From Bacillota bacterium (GTDB lineage Bacteria > Bacillota > Clostridia > Oscillospirales > Acutalibacteraceae), in contig JAEXDU010000100.1 of assembly GCA_023401495.1 (NCBI GenBank), positions 1 through 5,998 of the forward strand: a DNA stretch of 5,998 nt, read 5' to 3'. Positions 1-5,213 of this stretch are shown here, one piece after another (the stretch's first letter is position 1; every line of letters starts with the position of its first letter). Under the pieces are notes generated by a model that ran no database searches, had not been told where the DNA came from, and saw only the letters and a program-made list of their open reading frames with translations. Position numbers and translations under genes: made by a program.

Positions 1-936
1 GAACAGCAGTGTCCAGAACAGCAGCAGCAGGGGGAAGAGAGTTTCCTTGACGCTCCCCTTTTCCAGAAACGGCTGCGCGCAGAACCATGTGACCCAGCCG
101 AGGAACAGCAGCTTGATTTCAAACCAGACTTCCCCGCTGATCTGCGCAAGCTGGCGGTCCACCTCTGCCTTTCTGTCGCGGGAAAACAGGTAGAAAACGA
201 ACATCAGAAGGGCCAGCACCAGCGCCGCCGCGCCGCCGAACCAGAGCACCTGCAGCGAAAACAGCTCACTCGCCGCGTCTGAAAGCACCGCGGAATCACG
301 GTCGGTGCGTAGATTCGGCGCAACGACCATTACCAGTGAAAGATCGGAGAGATCGGAGTGCTCCTCCCAGAACTCTCCGTCTTTATCGGCTAATTTAGAA
401 AAATAAGTGCGGTAGCCGTCTGAATCGATCATCGCGTCGGTGTCGTATACGCGCACCCCGTCGCGCTCAATGACCAGACTGTCGCCGTCAAACAGCAGCA
501 TGTAATTGTAGCCCTCCGGCGCACCCATCAGGTAGCTTTGCAACAGCCGGGTGTTGCGTGCGCTTTCCGGGTCGGTGGAGCCGGTGTTGCTCAGTGTGTC
601 GCGGGAATCCTCCTGAGCGAACAGCAGGATGTTCGAGGTTTCCCATTTTAAATTCGGGTAGGTTTTGGAAAAGCTTCCCCGCTGCTCCCTGTCCGCCAGG
701 TCAGTCAAAGCGGCGTAGACGATCTGGCTGACGTCCTCGCGGAACGCGACGGTTTCCTGCGGGTTGCCGTCCAGAGCGGTCTGCAAAGACTGCTTGGCCT
801 GCGCTACCGCGCTCCCGCCGGAAAAAAACGTCTGCAAAGCGGCTGCGGCCGCCGTGAACAGAATGCTCACGCTCAGAACAAAGCACAGCCAGCTGAGCAG
901 GTTCGCTCTTTTATGGTTTGTCGATTTTGTATCCAA
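1..936 (-). CDS. Sensor histidine kinase, N-terminal (sensor/membrane) part, cut by the left edge
   Basis: The reading frame is open from the TTG at 936-934 to the window edge, giving 312 residues. It encodes a short basic N-terminus, a first membrane segment (about residues 13-34), an extracytoplasmic region of about 195 residues (35-228), a second membrane segment (about 229-252, preceding Arg-Asp-Arg-Lys), a charged cytoplasmic stretch (253-275), and two more hydrophobic segments (about 276-292 and 299-312). No H-box or ATPase motif has been reached; these must lie beyond position 1, so the kinase call rests on the topology plus the response regulator directly upstream. The TTG start is chosen because AAGGTGG lies 9 nt upstream and no ATG occurs until deep in the extracellular region. 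The start lies inside the regulator gene (26-bp overlap), the usual sign of translational coupling. The sensed signal cannot be told; the extracellular region matches no domain I recognise. The post-sensor membrane hairpin is unlike the simple TM-sensor-TM-HAMP plan. Confidence 0.82.
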   Translation of the reverse strand, partial: MDTKSTNHKRANLLSWLCFVLSVSILFTAAAAALQTFFSGGSAVAQAKQSLQTALDGNPQETVAFREDVSQIVYAALTDLADREQRGSFSKTYPNLKWETSNILLFAQEDSRDTLSNTGSTDPESARNTRLLQSYLMGAPEGYNYMLLFDGDSLVIERDGVRVYDTDAMIDSDGYRTYFSKLADKDGEFWEEHSDLSDLSLVMVVAPNLRTDRDSAVLSDAASELFSLQVLWFGGAAALVLALLMFVFYLFSRDRKAEVDRQLAQISGEVWFEIKLLFLGWVTWFCAQPFLEKGSVKETLFPLLLLFWTLLF

Positions 937-1609
937 TCCCCCACACCACCTTCAAATATTCGGGTTCCTTCGGGTTGATCTCAATTTTTTCGCGGATGCG
1001 GCGGATGTGTACCATCACGGTGTTTTCGGCCGAAAAGGCCGGCTCGTTCCAAACGCGCCGATAGATTTCCTCCGCAGGAAAAATCCGGCCGGCGTTTTTC
1101 ATCAGCAGCTCCACGATCTTTGTTTCGGTGGCGGTCAGCCGCACCGGCTCGCCGTCGGCCGTGAGCGTGTGGTTGTCCGTGTCAAAGGTCAGGCGGCCGA
1201 TCGTAATTAAATTTTGCGCCGTCGAATTGATATCCCCCAGGCTGGTGTAGCGCCGCAGCTGCGATTTTACCCGCGCTACCAGCTCCTGTGGATTAAAAGG
1301 CTTTGTAATGTAATCGTCTGCGCCCATAGAAAGGCCCAGAATCTTGTCGCTGTCCTCCGATTTCGCGGAAAGCACAATGATCGGCAGATTACGGGTCTCG
1401 CGGATTTTCAGAATCGCGGCCAGACCGTTCTGCCGCGGCATCATCACGTCGATCAGGATCAGATGGATGTTCCGGCTCATGGCAAAATCCACAGCCTGTA
1501 CACCATCGTATGCGCACAGTACGTCGTAGCCTTCCTTTTCCAGATAAATCGAAATGGCCCGAACGATTTCCTTGTCGTCGTCCACGACCAGAATGCATTG
1601 TTTTTCCAT
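911..1609 (-). CDS. OmpR/PhoB-family response regulator
   Basis: This is a DNA-binding response regulator of 232 residues, the usual length of the family. The receiver domain (about 1-120) has the acidic triad Asp10-Asp11-Asp12, the phosphoacceptor Asp54 in LILIDVMMP, the switch residue Ser81 and Lys103 in the ITKPF motif. A winged-helix effector domain (about 134-230) follows, with the recognition-helix pattern HIRRIREKI and the terminal wing GIGYKID. The ATG at 1609 is preferred because GGAGG lies 10 nt upstream; an in-frame TTG at 1630 would add seven residues but overlaps that ribosome binding site. The gene comes first in the operon and its end overlaps the start of the sensor kinase. 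It presumably binds DNA as a dimer after phosphorylation by that kinase. Candidate sites are the 11-bp-period direct repeats upstream. Which regulon it controls (VanR-, PhoP- or other-like) cannot be decided from the sequence. Confidence 0.95.
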   Translation of the reverse strand: MEKQCILVVDDDKEIVRAISIYLEKEGYDVLCAYDGVQAVDFAMSRNIHLILIDVMMPRQNGLAAILKIRETRNLPIIVLSAKSEDSDKILGLSMGADDYITKPFNPQELVARVKSQLRRYTSLGDINSTAQNLITIGRLTFDTDNHTLTADGEPVRLTATETKIVELLMKNAGRIFPAEEIYRRVWNEPAFSAENTVMVHIRRIREKIEINPKEPEYLKVVWGIGYKIDKP

Positions 1610-1685
1610 CTCCGATTTTCCTCCAAACAATTGTTACAGAAACTTGACCGGATGTTCAAGGGACATAGGTTCCTTTTTTTATCTT

Positions 1686-1691
1686 AGTATA
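1686..1691 (-). promoter_or_regulatory. Candidate proximal -10 box for the two-component operon
   Basis: On the minus strand TATACT occupies this position, about 77 nt before the regulator start codon. The expected -35 position (near 1709-1714, GTGCCT) is a poor match, which fits a promoter needing an activator. The direct repeats at 1718-1734 lie immediately upstream of that -35 position. It is less convincing than the distal promoter at 1814-1843, and both may be used. Confidence 0.35.
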
Positions 1692-1717
1692 AAAACCTGA
1701 CAATTTTGAGGCACTTT

Positions 1718-1734
1718 TCTTACAGCTCTCTTAC
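1718..1734 (-). promoter_or_regulatory. Direct-repeat operator candidate for an OmpR-family regulator
   Basis: TCTTAC occurs at 1718-1723 and again at 1729-1734 on the plus strand (GTAAGA on the minus strand), separated by 5 bp, so the period is 11 bp. OmpR/PhoB-family dimers bind head-to-tail hexamers with about one helical turn of spacing. The pair sits just upstream of the weak -35 of the proximal promoter. It would therefore suit autoregulation by the regulator encoded at 911-1609. This is inference from pattern and place; two hexamers could arise by chance. Confidence 0.35.
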
Positions 1735-1801
1735 GATTGCCACAAGACTCTTCCCATCGCCCAAAGGATGTGCTTTGATGAGGATGGAATGCAGCCCGAA
1801 G
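1730..1801 (-). ncRNA. Structured leader hairpin (72 nt) at the predicted 5' end of the two-component transcript
   Basis: Read on the minus strand from 1801, the bases fold into one long interrupted hairpin. CUUCGG pairs with UCGUAAG (one bulged U). GCUGCA pairs with UGUGGC (two G-U pairs). UUCCAUC pairs with GAUGGGAA (one bulged G). UCAAAG pairs with CUUUGG around a CACAUC loop. That gives about 25 pairs in 72 nt. The G-U pairs work only on the minus strand and become A-C mismatches on the other. The hairpin begins about 6 nt after the start site predicted from the promoter at 1814-1843. I do not recognise it as a known riboswitch or small-RNA family. It may be a regulatory leader, a stabilising 5' structure or a small RNA; no strong terminator follows it. 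Confidence 0.4.
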
Positions 1802-1813
1802 TTCTTCTTCCGT

Positions 1814-1843
1814 ATTATAGCACAACAAAGACTTCCCTGTCAT
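1814..1843 (-). promoter_or_regulatory. Distal sigma-A-type promoter for the two-component operon
   Basis: On the minus strand the sequence has ATGACA as -35 (1843-1838, five of six consensus bases), an 18-bp spacer, and a perfect TATAAT -10 (1819-1814) preceded by TGC, an extended -10 element. The start site would be near 1807, giving a leader of about 200 nt before the regulator ATG at 1609. This is the best-matching promoter in the divergent region. Confidence 0.65.
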
Positions 1844-1942
1844 CCCGGCGTTTATTGGGAAATGCGTTTGTGGGCCCGGGAGACAAACCGGAAAAAGAAA
1901 CAAAAGATTTTACCCAGACGGGAAGCTTCTGTTACTTTTACA

Positions 1943-1972
1943 TCTTTATTCCCGGTCAAAATATGGTATACT
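1943..1972 (+). promoter_or_regulatory. Extended -10 promoter for the glycosyltransferase-like gene
   Basis: TATACT at 1967-1972 is preceded by TGG, making an extended -10. The -35 position (1943-1949) matches consensus poorly, which extended -10 promoters tolerate. The start site would be near 1979. That is why the in-frame ATG at 1986, only a few bases into the transcript and without a ribosome binding site, is a poor start for the gene that follows. Confidence 0.5.
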
Positions 1973-2051
1973 GAACATCGGAAATATGTTGCAGAAACAA
2001 AGGCGTTTCGCCGTTCAAATAGCAAATGAAATGTCAGGAGTGTGTGTGCAG

Positions 2052-2996
2052 ATGCAGGCACCCGAGCTTTCCCTGATCCTGCCTGTGCGGGATATTGAAA
2101 TAGAATTGCCTGGAATCCTGCGTTCTATCAAAGAGCAGGTGGGCGCCGCTGCGGCGGAATGGATCATTGTCGATATGGGCTCTGAGGATCAGACGGTGCT
2201 GCGTGCGGTGCAGTATATCAAAGAAGAAAGACTGCAGGGCTTTGTGATTCAGAATGGAAAAGGAAGCGTTTCCGCCGCGCTGAACACCGGCATGCAGAAG
2301 GCGGCGGGGGAGTATCTTTCCTTCGTGTTCGCCCGCCGGCTGTACGGCGGGTACCTTTCCTCCTATCTGGAGGCGGCACGGGCGGCGCAGGCAGATTTGG
2401 TGTTCGGCGGCCTGGATGCGAACGCGGAGCAGTTAAAGGGCAAACCGGCGGGCGGCGACGGCCCCTGGTATGTGCAGCAGATGGCGCAGGGCCGCCTGCG
2501 CATCGATATTGCCGCGCTGCTGCTGCGCAAAAGCTTTCTGCAGGCGCAGAAGCTGTATTTTCAGGAAAACTGCAGCCACGGCTACAGCGAGGAATTCATT
2601 TACTGCTGTCTGCTTTCCGGCGCAAAGGTTGCAAGAGCGCCGGTAGCGCTCAGGCGCCGCCGCGAGCTGGAGCTGTGGCGGGCAAAGTCCGCCCCGGCGG
2701 GCCGCGAGATTTTTCAGGCGATTGAGGCAATGCTGCGGGTTCAGGCCGTGATCGAAAACCGCTGCTCGGACAATCGGGAGCTGTGCGAAAGCTTTGAGGA
2801 GCGAAAGCTGCCCGAAACGGTGATGGACTGCGTGGATGTGCTTCTGCGCGAGGGCCTCGGCTACAATACCGTGCGCGGGTACCTGCGGGTAGAGGGATAC
2901 GACCGCCTGCTGGTGCAGGGGAAAAGAACCGGTAGGGCGCTGCGGGGCCGCATCCGGCTGTGGCGGATGCTTCCGTGGATGTACCACCCGCGGTGA
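2052..2996 (+). CDS. Glycosyltransferase family 2-like protein with degenerate metal site
   Basis: The predicted protein has 314 residues from the ATG at 2052. The N-terminal third resembles the GT-A fold of family 2: the first strand LSLILPV (6-12), the nucleotide-binding region IIVDMGSEDQT (38-48, the counterpart of VDDGSTD), and SAALNTGMQKAAGEYLSF (74-91). The position where family members carry the metal-binding DxD is Phe93-Ala-Arg-Arg96. A later HGYSEEF segment (about 176-182) resembles the ED/xED motif near the catalytic base. The C-terminal 110 residues are basic and helical-looking with no recognised domain. No membrane segment or signal peptide is apparent, so it would be cytoplasmic. 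AGGAG (2036-2040) lies 11 nt before ATG 2052 and 5 nt before an in-frame GTG at 2046, which is a fair alternative start. Classical members move sugars from nucleotide-sugars; here the substrate is unknown and activity doubtful. It appears to be monocistronic. Confidence 0.72.
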   Translation: MQAPELSLILPVRDIEIELPGILRSIKEQVGAAAAEWIIVDMGSEDQTVLRAVQYIKEERLQGFVIQNGKGSVSAALNTGMQKAAGEYLSFVFARRLYGGYLSSYLEAARAAQADLVFGGLDANAEQLKGKPAGGDGPWYVQQMAQGRLRIDIAALLLRKSFLQAQKLYFQENCSHGYSEEFIYCCLLSGAKVARAPVALRRRRELELWRAKSAPAGREIFQAIEAMLRVQAVIENRCSDNRELCESFEERKLPETVMDCVDVLLREGLGYNTVRGYLRVEGYDRLLVQGKRTGRALRGRIRLWRMLPWMYHPR

Positions 2997-3019
2997 CGGG
3001 GACGATCAAAAAACAGAAT

Positions 3020-3071
3020 GGGCCGTCTGGGTTTTGATGCGGGGAGTTTTCCCCGCCGATCCGGGCGGCCC
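3020..3071 (+). terminator. Long inverted repeat after the glycosyltransferase-like gene, possible terminator
   Basis: GGGCCGTCTGG (3020-3030) pairs with CCGGGCGGCCC (3061-3071) with two G-U pairs. Inside it GCGGGGA (3039-3045) pairs perfectly with TCCCCGC (3050-3056) around a GTTT loop. It begins 24 bases after the stop codon, a suitable place for a terminator. There is no U-run after it on the plus strand, only a loosely T-rich stretch; the T-run faces the minus strand (AAAAAA at 3009-3014). It may therefore act as a processing or stability structure, or terminate antisense transcription. Confidence 0.4.
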
Positions 3072-3082
3072 TGCTGATTCTT

Positions 3083-3127
3083 CCGGTCTTTGCATGCGGG
3101 GAAAACCGCTCTTTGCAGATGGGAAAA
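3083..3127. repeat. Tandem imperfect 23-bp direct repeat
   Basis: Two adjoining units read CCGGTCTTTGCA...GGGGAAAA (3083-3105) and CCGCTCTTTGCA...GGGAAAA (3106-3127). They share the blocks CCG, TCTTTGCA and GGGAAAA and differ in the middle and by one base in length. The array lies 27 bp upstream of the miaB -35 box. It could be an operator or the remnant of a small duplication. Confidence 0.4.
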
Positions 3128-3143
3128 CGGCGCCGCTTCCCAT
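3119..3143 (+). terminator. Weak hairpin followed by a T-rich stretch
   Basis: ATGGGAA (3119-3125) pairs perfectly with TTCCCAT (3137-3143) around an 11-nt loop that contains the palindrome CGGCGCCG. GGTGTTTTACTT follows, a poor U-tract. It could end transcripts from the upstream gene just before the miaB promoter, but its -35 box lies only 11 bases further on. Confidence 0.25.
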
Positions 3144-3153
3144 GGTGTTTTAC

Positions 3154-3182
3154 TTGCCGGAAAAGGGAAAATATGATATAAT
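3154..3182 (+). promoter_or_regulatory. Sigma-A-type promoter for miaB
   Basis: TTGCCG (3154-3159) is a four-of-six -35 box. It is separated by exactly 17 bp from a perfect TATAAT (3177-3182), which is preceded by TGA (extended -10). The start site would be near 3189, leaving a leader of about 27 nt that contains the AGGAGG ribosome binding site of miaB. It probably drives the downstream genes as well. Confidence 0.75.
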
Positions 3183-3215
3183 ACACTGATACCGTAGCAT
3201 AGGAGGTCGCACTTT

Positions 3216-4631
3216 TTGACAGAGAAGCTGGAACAAACTACGCGGGAATTCACCCGCGAAGAACATATTGAAGAAGTGGCGCAGATCATGTCCATCCGCG
3301 CCCGGGGCGCAGTGCCGATGGCGTGCGTGCGCACCTACGGCTGCCAGCAGAACGTGGCGGACGGGGAAAAAATCAAAGGACAGTTAGAGCAGATGGGCTT
3401 CTCTTTCACGGAGGACGAGGATGAGGCGGATCTGATTCTGTTCAATACCTGCGCGATCCGCGAGCACGCGGAGGACCGCGTGTTCGGTAACGTGGGCGCG
3501 CTCAAGAACGTCAAGCGCCGCAATCCGTCCCTGATCGTGGCCGTGTGCGGCTGCATGATGGAGCAGGAGCATGTGGCCGAGCGCATGAAAAAGAGCTTTC
3601 CGTTTGTGAATCTGGTGTTCGGCACCCATGTGATTCACAAGCTGCCGGAGCTGATGTTCCGCACGCTTACCGACGGGCGGCGCGTGTTTGAGCGCGGCGA
3701 CGACAGTGAGGATAAAACGATTGTGGAGGGTCTTCCCATCCGGCGCGACGGCTCGTTCAAAGCGTGGGTGACCGTAATGTACGGCTGCAACAACTTCTGC
3801 TCGTACTGCATCGTGCCCTATGTGCGCGGGCGTGAGCGCAGCCGCAGGCCCGAGGCGATTTTTGAAGAGGTACGCTCTTTAGTAAGTGCAGGCTACCGGG
3901 ATATTACCCTCTTGGGGCAGAACGTCAACTCCTACGGCAAAGAGCTGACTCCCGCAATTAGCTTTGCGGAGCTTCTGCGGCAGCTCGACGCGATCGACGG
4001 GGATTTTCAGCTGCGCTTTATGACGTCGCACCCGAAGGACGCGACGCACGAGCTGATCGACACCATCGCACAGAGCCGGCATATCTCACACCATCTGCAC
4101 CTGCCGTTCCAATCCGGCAGCAACCGGATTCTAAAGGCGATGAACCGCAGCTACACGCGGGAAAAATACCTCGGTCTGGTCGCCTACGCGAAAGAAAAAA
4201 TCCCGGATTTGTCGCTGACGTCCGATATTATTGTGGGCTTCCCCGGCGAAACCTACGGGGAGTTTTGCGAAACTGTCAGTTTGATCAAAGAGGTGGAGTT
4301 TACTTCTTTGTTTACGTTCATCTATTCGCCGCGTATCGGCACCCGCGCGGCAGAACTGCCGGACCCGGTTCCGTATGAGGAGAAATCCCGCTGGTTCCGC
4401 GAGCTGCTCGCCGTGCAGGAAGAGATTGCGGCAAAGCGCTGCGCAGAGATGGTCGGTACGGTGCAGCGGGTGCTGGCGGAGGAAAGAAGCTCCAAAACCG
4501 GTCTTTTGGCCGGGCGCTCCGGCGGCAATATCATCGTGGAATTCGACGGCAGCGACGAGAAGATCGGTGAGTTCTGTCAGGTTCGGGTTACGGCCGCCCG
4601 AAACTGGATTTTAAACGGAGAATTGGCCTGA
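3216..4631 (+). CDS. miaB: tRNA-2-methylthio-N6-dimethylallyladenosine synthase MiaB
   Basis: MiaB is a cytosolic radical-SAM enzyme that adds a methylthio group to i6A at position 37 of tRNAs reading UNN codons, improving decoding. The 471-residue protein shows all three parts. The N-terminal methylthiotransferase domain carries its second-cluster cysteines at Cys43 (TYGCQQN), Cys79 (FNTCAIRE) and Cys113 (CGCMMEQE). The radical-SAM core has Cys191-x3-Cys195-x2-Cys198, followed by IVPYVRGRERSR and LLGQNVNSYGK. A C-terminal TRAM domain (about 405-470) would bind tRNA. The GRERSRRP and QNVNSYG motifs favour MiaB over the sister enzymes MtaB and RimO. The TTG start is fixed by AGGAGG 9 nt upstream; the next ATG (3288) has no such site. 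About 35 residues precede the first domain, as in many Clostridia. Its presumed partner MiaA, which makes i6A, is not in the window; miaA often lies beyond mutS-mutL in this group. Confidence 0.96.
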   Translation: MTEKLEQTTREFTREEHIEEVAQIMSIRARGAVPMACVRTYGCQQNVADGEKIKGQLEQMGFSFTEDEDEADLILFNTCAIREHAEDRVFGNVGALKNVKRRNPSLIVAVCGCMMEQEHVAERMKKSFPFVNLVFGTHVIHKLPELMFRTLTDGRRVFERGDDSEDKTIVEGLPIRRDGSFKAWVTVMYGCNNFCSYCIVPYVRGRERSRRPEAIFEEVRSLVSAGYRDITLLGQNVNSYGKELTPAISFAELLRQLDAIDGDFQLRFMTSHPKDATHELIDTIAQSRHISHHLHLPFQSGSNRILKAMNRSYTREKYLGLVAYAKEKIPDLSLTSDIIVGFPGETYGEFCETVSLIKEVEFTSLFTFIYSPRIGTRAAELPDPVPYEEKSRWFRELLAVQEEIAAKRCAEMVGTVQRVLAEERSSKTGLLAGRSGGNIIVEFDGSDEKIGEFCQVRVTAARNWILNGELA

Positions 4632-4637
4632 CGATTC

Positions 4638-4654
4638 AGCGATGGCGCTTTTTT
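4638..4654 (+). terminator. Weak terminator-like hairpin after miaB
   Basis: AGCG (4638-4641) and CGCT (4646-4649) form a four-pair stem around ATGG, running straight into six T residues (4649-4654), beginning six bases after the miaB stop codon. The stem is too short for efficient termination, so at most some transcripts would stop here. Confidence 0.25.
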
Positions 4655-4707
4655 GCGGGCATGCTAATGACAGTGTACCCGGGAAAAGCGGTTTCGGTTT
4701 GGATACA

Positions 4708-4723
4708 GCCGCCACCCGGCGGC
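4708..4723 (+). repeat. GC-rich inverted repeat in the miaB-ricA gap
   Basis: GCCGCC (4708-4713) pairs perfectly with GGCGGC (4718-4723) around ACCC. No T-run follows, so it is not a standard terminator. It lies 29 bases before the AGGAGG of the next gene and could stabilise or mark processing of the miaB-ricA transcript. I found no convincing promoter in this 135-bp gap. Confidence 0.35.
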
Positions 4724-4766
4724 GCGCAGATAAAATTTTGATGAAATGAATTAGGAGGCAGTAACC

Positions 4767-5177
4767 ATGGACGTTATTGAGATGGCCCGCCAGCTCGGCA
4801 AAGAGATTCAGAAGGACGAAAGATACCTCGATTTTCAGAAGGCCCGCAAAGAGAGCGAAGAAAACGAGGAACTGCAGAAGATGATCGCGGATTTTAACCT
4901 TAAGAGAATCGCGATCAGTCAGGAGGGCGGCAAAGCCGACCGTGACGAGGATAAGATGCAGCAGCTCAACGAGGAACTGCGCGAAGCGTATGACAGTGTG
5001 ATGAACCACCCTGCCATGATGGACTTTAACCTCGCAAAAGAAGATATGGACATGATGCTCCAGCGCGTCAGCGCGATCATCAACGCTTCTGCCGACGGCG
5101 AAGACCCCGATCTGGCGGATTACCAGGCCGGCGGCTGCGGTGCGGGTGGATGCTCCGGCTGCTCTGGCTGCCATTGA
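4767..5177 (+). CDS. YlbF/YmcA-family regulator with cysteine-rich tail (RicA/RicF-like)
   Basis: This small protein (136 residues) is mostly charged and helical (about residues 1-110), with the DVIEMARQLGKEIQKDERY opening and the NHPAMMDFNLAKEDMDMML segment typical of the YlbF/YmcA (Com_YlbF) family. The tail holds its only cysteines: Cys124-x4-Cys129-x2-Cys132-x2-Cys135-His136, in a Gly-rich setting fit to hold an iron-sulfur cluster. In Bacillus subtilis the family members YmcA (RicA) and YlbF (RicF), with YaaT (RicT), form a complex that carries [4Fe-4S] clusters and acts with RNase Y in mRNA maturation. Position directly after miaB matches ymcA, while the cysteine tail recalls YlbF, so I give no symbol. 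AGGAGG lies 8 nt before the ATG. The gene follows miaB by 135 bp and precedes mutS by 36 bp, so it is probably cotranscribed with mutS. Confidence 0.88.
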   Translation: MDVIEMARQLGKEIQKDERYLDFQKARKESEENEELQKMIADFNLKRIAISQEGGKADRDEDKMQQLNEELREAYDSVMNHPAMMDFNLAKEDMDMMLQRVSAIINASADGEDPDLADYQAGGCGAGGCSGCSGCH

Positions 5178-5213
5178 TCATCAGAACAAAGCAAACAGAC
5201 GGGGGATGGAGAA

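Larger units (their letters stand above)
1631..1985. other. Divergent intergenic region without a protein gene
   Basis: These 355 bases separate the minus-strand two-component operon from the plus-strand glycosyltransferase-like gene. Short open frames cross it on both strands, but their translations are low in complexity, lack ribosome binding sites and resemble no family I know. What the region does hold is regulatory: two candidate minus-strand promoters, a direct-repeat operator, a long leader hairpin and a plus-strand extended -10, each listed separately. A 10-bp palindrome (AACAATTGTT, 1626-1635) lies just above the regulator's ribosome binding site. A GTTTGT/ACAAAC stem with an 11-nt GC-rich loop lies at 1866-1888. 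Confidence 0.7.

Noticed and set aside
764..1687. Two plus-strand open frames (764-1210 and 1214-1687) opposite the regulator and kinase
   Set aside because: They lie antisense to the clearly recognisable regulator and its kinase, have no ribosome binding site and resemble no known family. GC-rich coding DNA commonly leaves such open antisense frames.
1730..1801. 6S RNA or a known riboswitch as identity of the leader hairpin
   Set aside because: 6S RNA is far longer with a central open bubble, and I see none of the conserved sequence of c-di-GMP, fluoride, guanidine or THF riboswitches. I therefore leave the hairpin unassigned.
1679..1903. Minus-strand 74-residue frame in the divergent intergenic region
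   Set aside because: It spans promoter and hairpin elements, has no good ribosome binding site, and its ATG lies upstream of the predicted transcription start near 1807.
2433..3334. Minus-strand frames of 184, 178 and 157 residues across the glycosyltransferase gene and the start of miaB
   Set aside because: They overlap one another and the better supported plus-strand genes, are rich in Ala/Arg/Pro as expected of GC-rich shadows, and show no domain.
4611..5174. Minus-strand 187-residue frame opposite the YlbF/YmcA-family gene
   Set aside because: It is an antisense shadow; the plus-strand gene has family resemblance, an AGGAGG site and conserved gene order.
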